5,676 nucleotides of DNA from Thermoflexales bacterium (lineage in GTDB: Bacteria; Chloroflexota; Anaerolineae; B4-G1; SLSP01): NCBI GenBank assembly GCA_007130345.1, contig SLSP01000475.1, positions 1 to 5,676 on the forward strand. The letters are read 5' to 3'. The notes below the pieces were generated by a model, which was not told the DNA's origin, ran no database searches, and saw nothing but the letters and a program-made list of their open reading frames with translations. Shown piece after piece: positions 4,878-5,676 of the stretch (position 1 is its first letter; each line of letters opens with the position of its first letter). Position numbers and translations under genes: made by a program.

Positions 4878-5676
4878 CCAACAGCCGATTCCAGAACTTC
4901 TGCCAGCGGGTTTCGGGTTTTTCACCTAGGGGCCGGCCGAGTTGCCCGTTGATTGTGACGGTATAGGTCTGCCCCTGGTGACGGTAGGTGGAAATCCACA
5001 TCGGCAGCAGGATGGATTTGAAGGATATGACGGTCAGGTTTTTCGCCTGGGATTTGAAGTCATTGATCTGCCCATGCATCGCTTCGGCGCGGATGCGCGC
5101 CACGCGCTGGCCTTCTTGGATGCTGGCCCGGCGCGCGACCAATGAGGCGTCGGAAACGGTCACTTCGTACAGGGCGGTACGCCAGTTGACCAGGTAGGCC
5201 GGGTCATACGGCACCAACTCGTTGAGCAGGAATTTGTGGAACGCGGGGGCCAGGGCATAGGGCAAGGTGTGCGTCGCGGGCACGACCACGTTCCCCGGCA
5301 GTATCCCGTGGACGCCGGAGACGGGGCGTTTCTGCGAGTTGTTGCCCCCGGTGTTGACCGTCCCGTGCCACGCGATCTCTCCGGTTAGCTCAAACGTCCA
5401 GGCGGGCAGATAGACGCCTTTCGGGCGTGTCAATTTGACCTGGCCCGGCACTTTTTTGTTGACCCACTTGTTGAAAGTTTCCCGCGCCCGCAACTCCGGC
5501 ACCTCAAAAGGCAGAATTGCCTGGGGCAGGATGAAGGCGCGCTCCGGTATTTCTATGACGTGGGAGGAGCCACAATAAGGGCAATCGCCCGACAGCGTGT
5601 GCGAGACCAGAATCGCGGCCTGGCAGCCCTGGCATTGGAACGTGTGCAGCTCCGGCGGGAGTTGATGCCCCGATTC
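4873..5676 (-). CDS. TFIIB-type zinc-ribbon protein, partial, N-terminus outside window
   Basis: The frame is open from the right edge to a TGA at 4873, giving 267 visible residues. A GTG at 5502 could start a 209-residue product. I reject it because the frame continues upstream through a clear zinc ribbon: visible residues 13-36 carry CQGC (Cys15, Cys18) and, 13 residues on, CPYCG (Cys32, Cys35). After it comes ILPFEVPELRARETFNKWV, then GVYLPAWTFELTGE. This order (ribbon, 'LPF ... F-x-x-W', 'GVY-x-P-x-W-x-F') is that of bacterial proteins annotated 'TFIIB-type zinc ribbon-containing protein', whose function is not established. A late strand region (ILLPMWISTYRHQGQTY, then VTINGQLGRPLGEKP) is also typical of them. 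No transmembrane segment is evident. The nucleic-acid-binding label comes only from the ribbon. The gene ends in a heptamer-repeat tract. Confidence 0.82.
   Translation of the reverse strand, partial: ESGHQLPPELHTFQCQGCQAAILVSHTLSGDCPYCGSSHVIEIPERAFILPQAILPFEVPELRARETFNKWVNKKVPGQVKLTRPKGVYLPAWTFELTGEIAWHGTVNTGGNNSQKRPVSGVHGILPGNVVVPATHTLPYALAPAFHKFLLNELVPYDPAYLVNWRTALYEVTVSDASLVARRASIQEGQRVARIRAEAMHGQINDFKSQAKNLTVISFKSILLPMWISTYRHQGQTYTVTINGQLGRPLGEKPETRWQKFWNRLLG

Noticed and set aside
4873..5502. A complete 209-residue gene starting at GTG 5502
   Set aside because: The frame stays open to the window edge and encodes a zinc ribbon plus the conserved LPF region directly upstream, so the true start lies outside.

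Overview
All six genes I can support lie on the minus strand of this GC-rich bacterial window. In transcription order (right to left) they are: a TFIIB-type zinc-ribbon protein cut by the right edge; an RNase Z-like metallo-beta-lactamase-fold hydrolase; murJ (lipid II flippase); murA (UDP-GlcNAc enolpyruvyl transferase); a 138-residue protein with an antitoxin-like N-terminal strand motif; and a C39-like cysteine peptidase cut by the left edge. The gene styles, the Asp-type MurA and the heptameric intergenic repeats would fit a Chloroflexota (Anaerolineae-like) genome. That assignment is an inference, and no marker RNA is present to test it.

The core is a peptidoglycan-precursor unit. MurA makes the first committed precursor in the cytoplasm and MurJ moves the finished lipid II across the membrane. 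A near-consensus housekeeping promoter sits so close to the murJ ATG that the mRNA is probably leaderless. murA follows after 40 bp with its own strong Shine-Dalgarno. MurA has Asp instead of Cys at the fosfomycin-alkylated position, which predicts intrinsic fosfomycin tolerance.

Downstream of murA, after 20 bp, come two less GC-rich genes that overlap out of frame: the 138-residue protein and the C39-like peptidase. They look like a two-gene module (regulator or inhibitor plus protease) appended to the cell-wall operon, and they are the best candidate here for an undescribed system.

The intergenic DNA is unusually structured. Tracts with a strict 7-bp period sit at the 3' ends of three genes (murJ, the MBL hydrolase and the zinc-ribbon gene), and in each case the stop codon lies within the heptad phase. 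One tract is a perfect AAACGTG array, facing an inverted array across a 70-bp imperfect hairpin whose two halves covary. A separate 63-bp nested inverted repeat between the MBL gene and murJ can fold in two mutually exclusive ways. No stretch above 300 bp lacks a gene, and I saw no tRNA, rRNA, CRISPR array or transposase.
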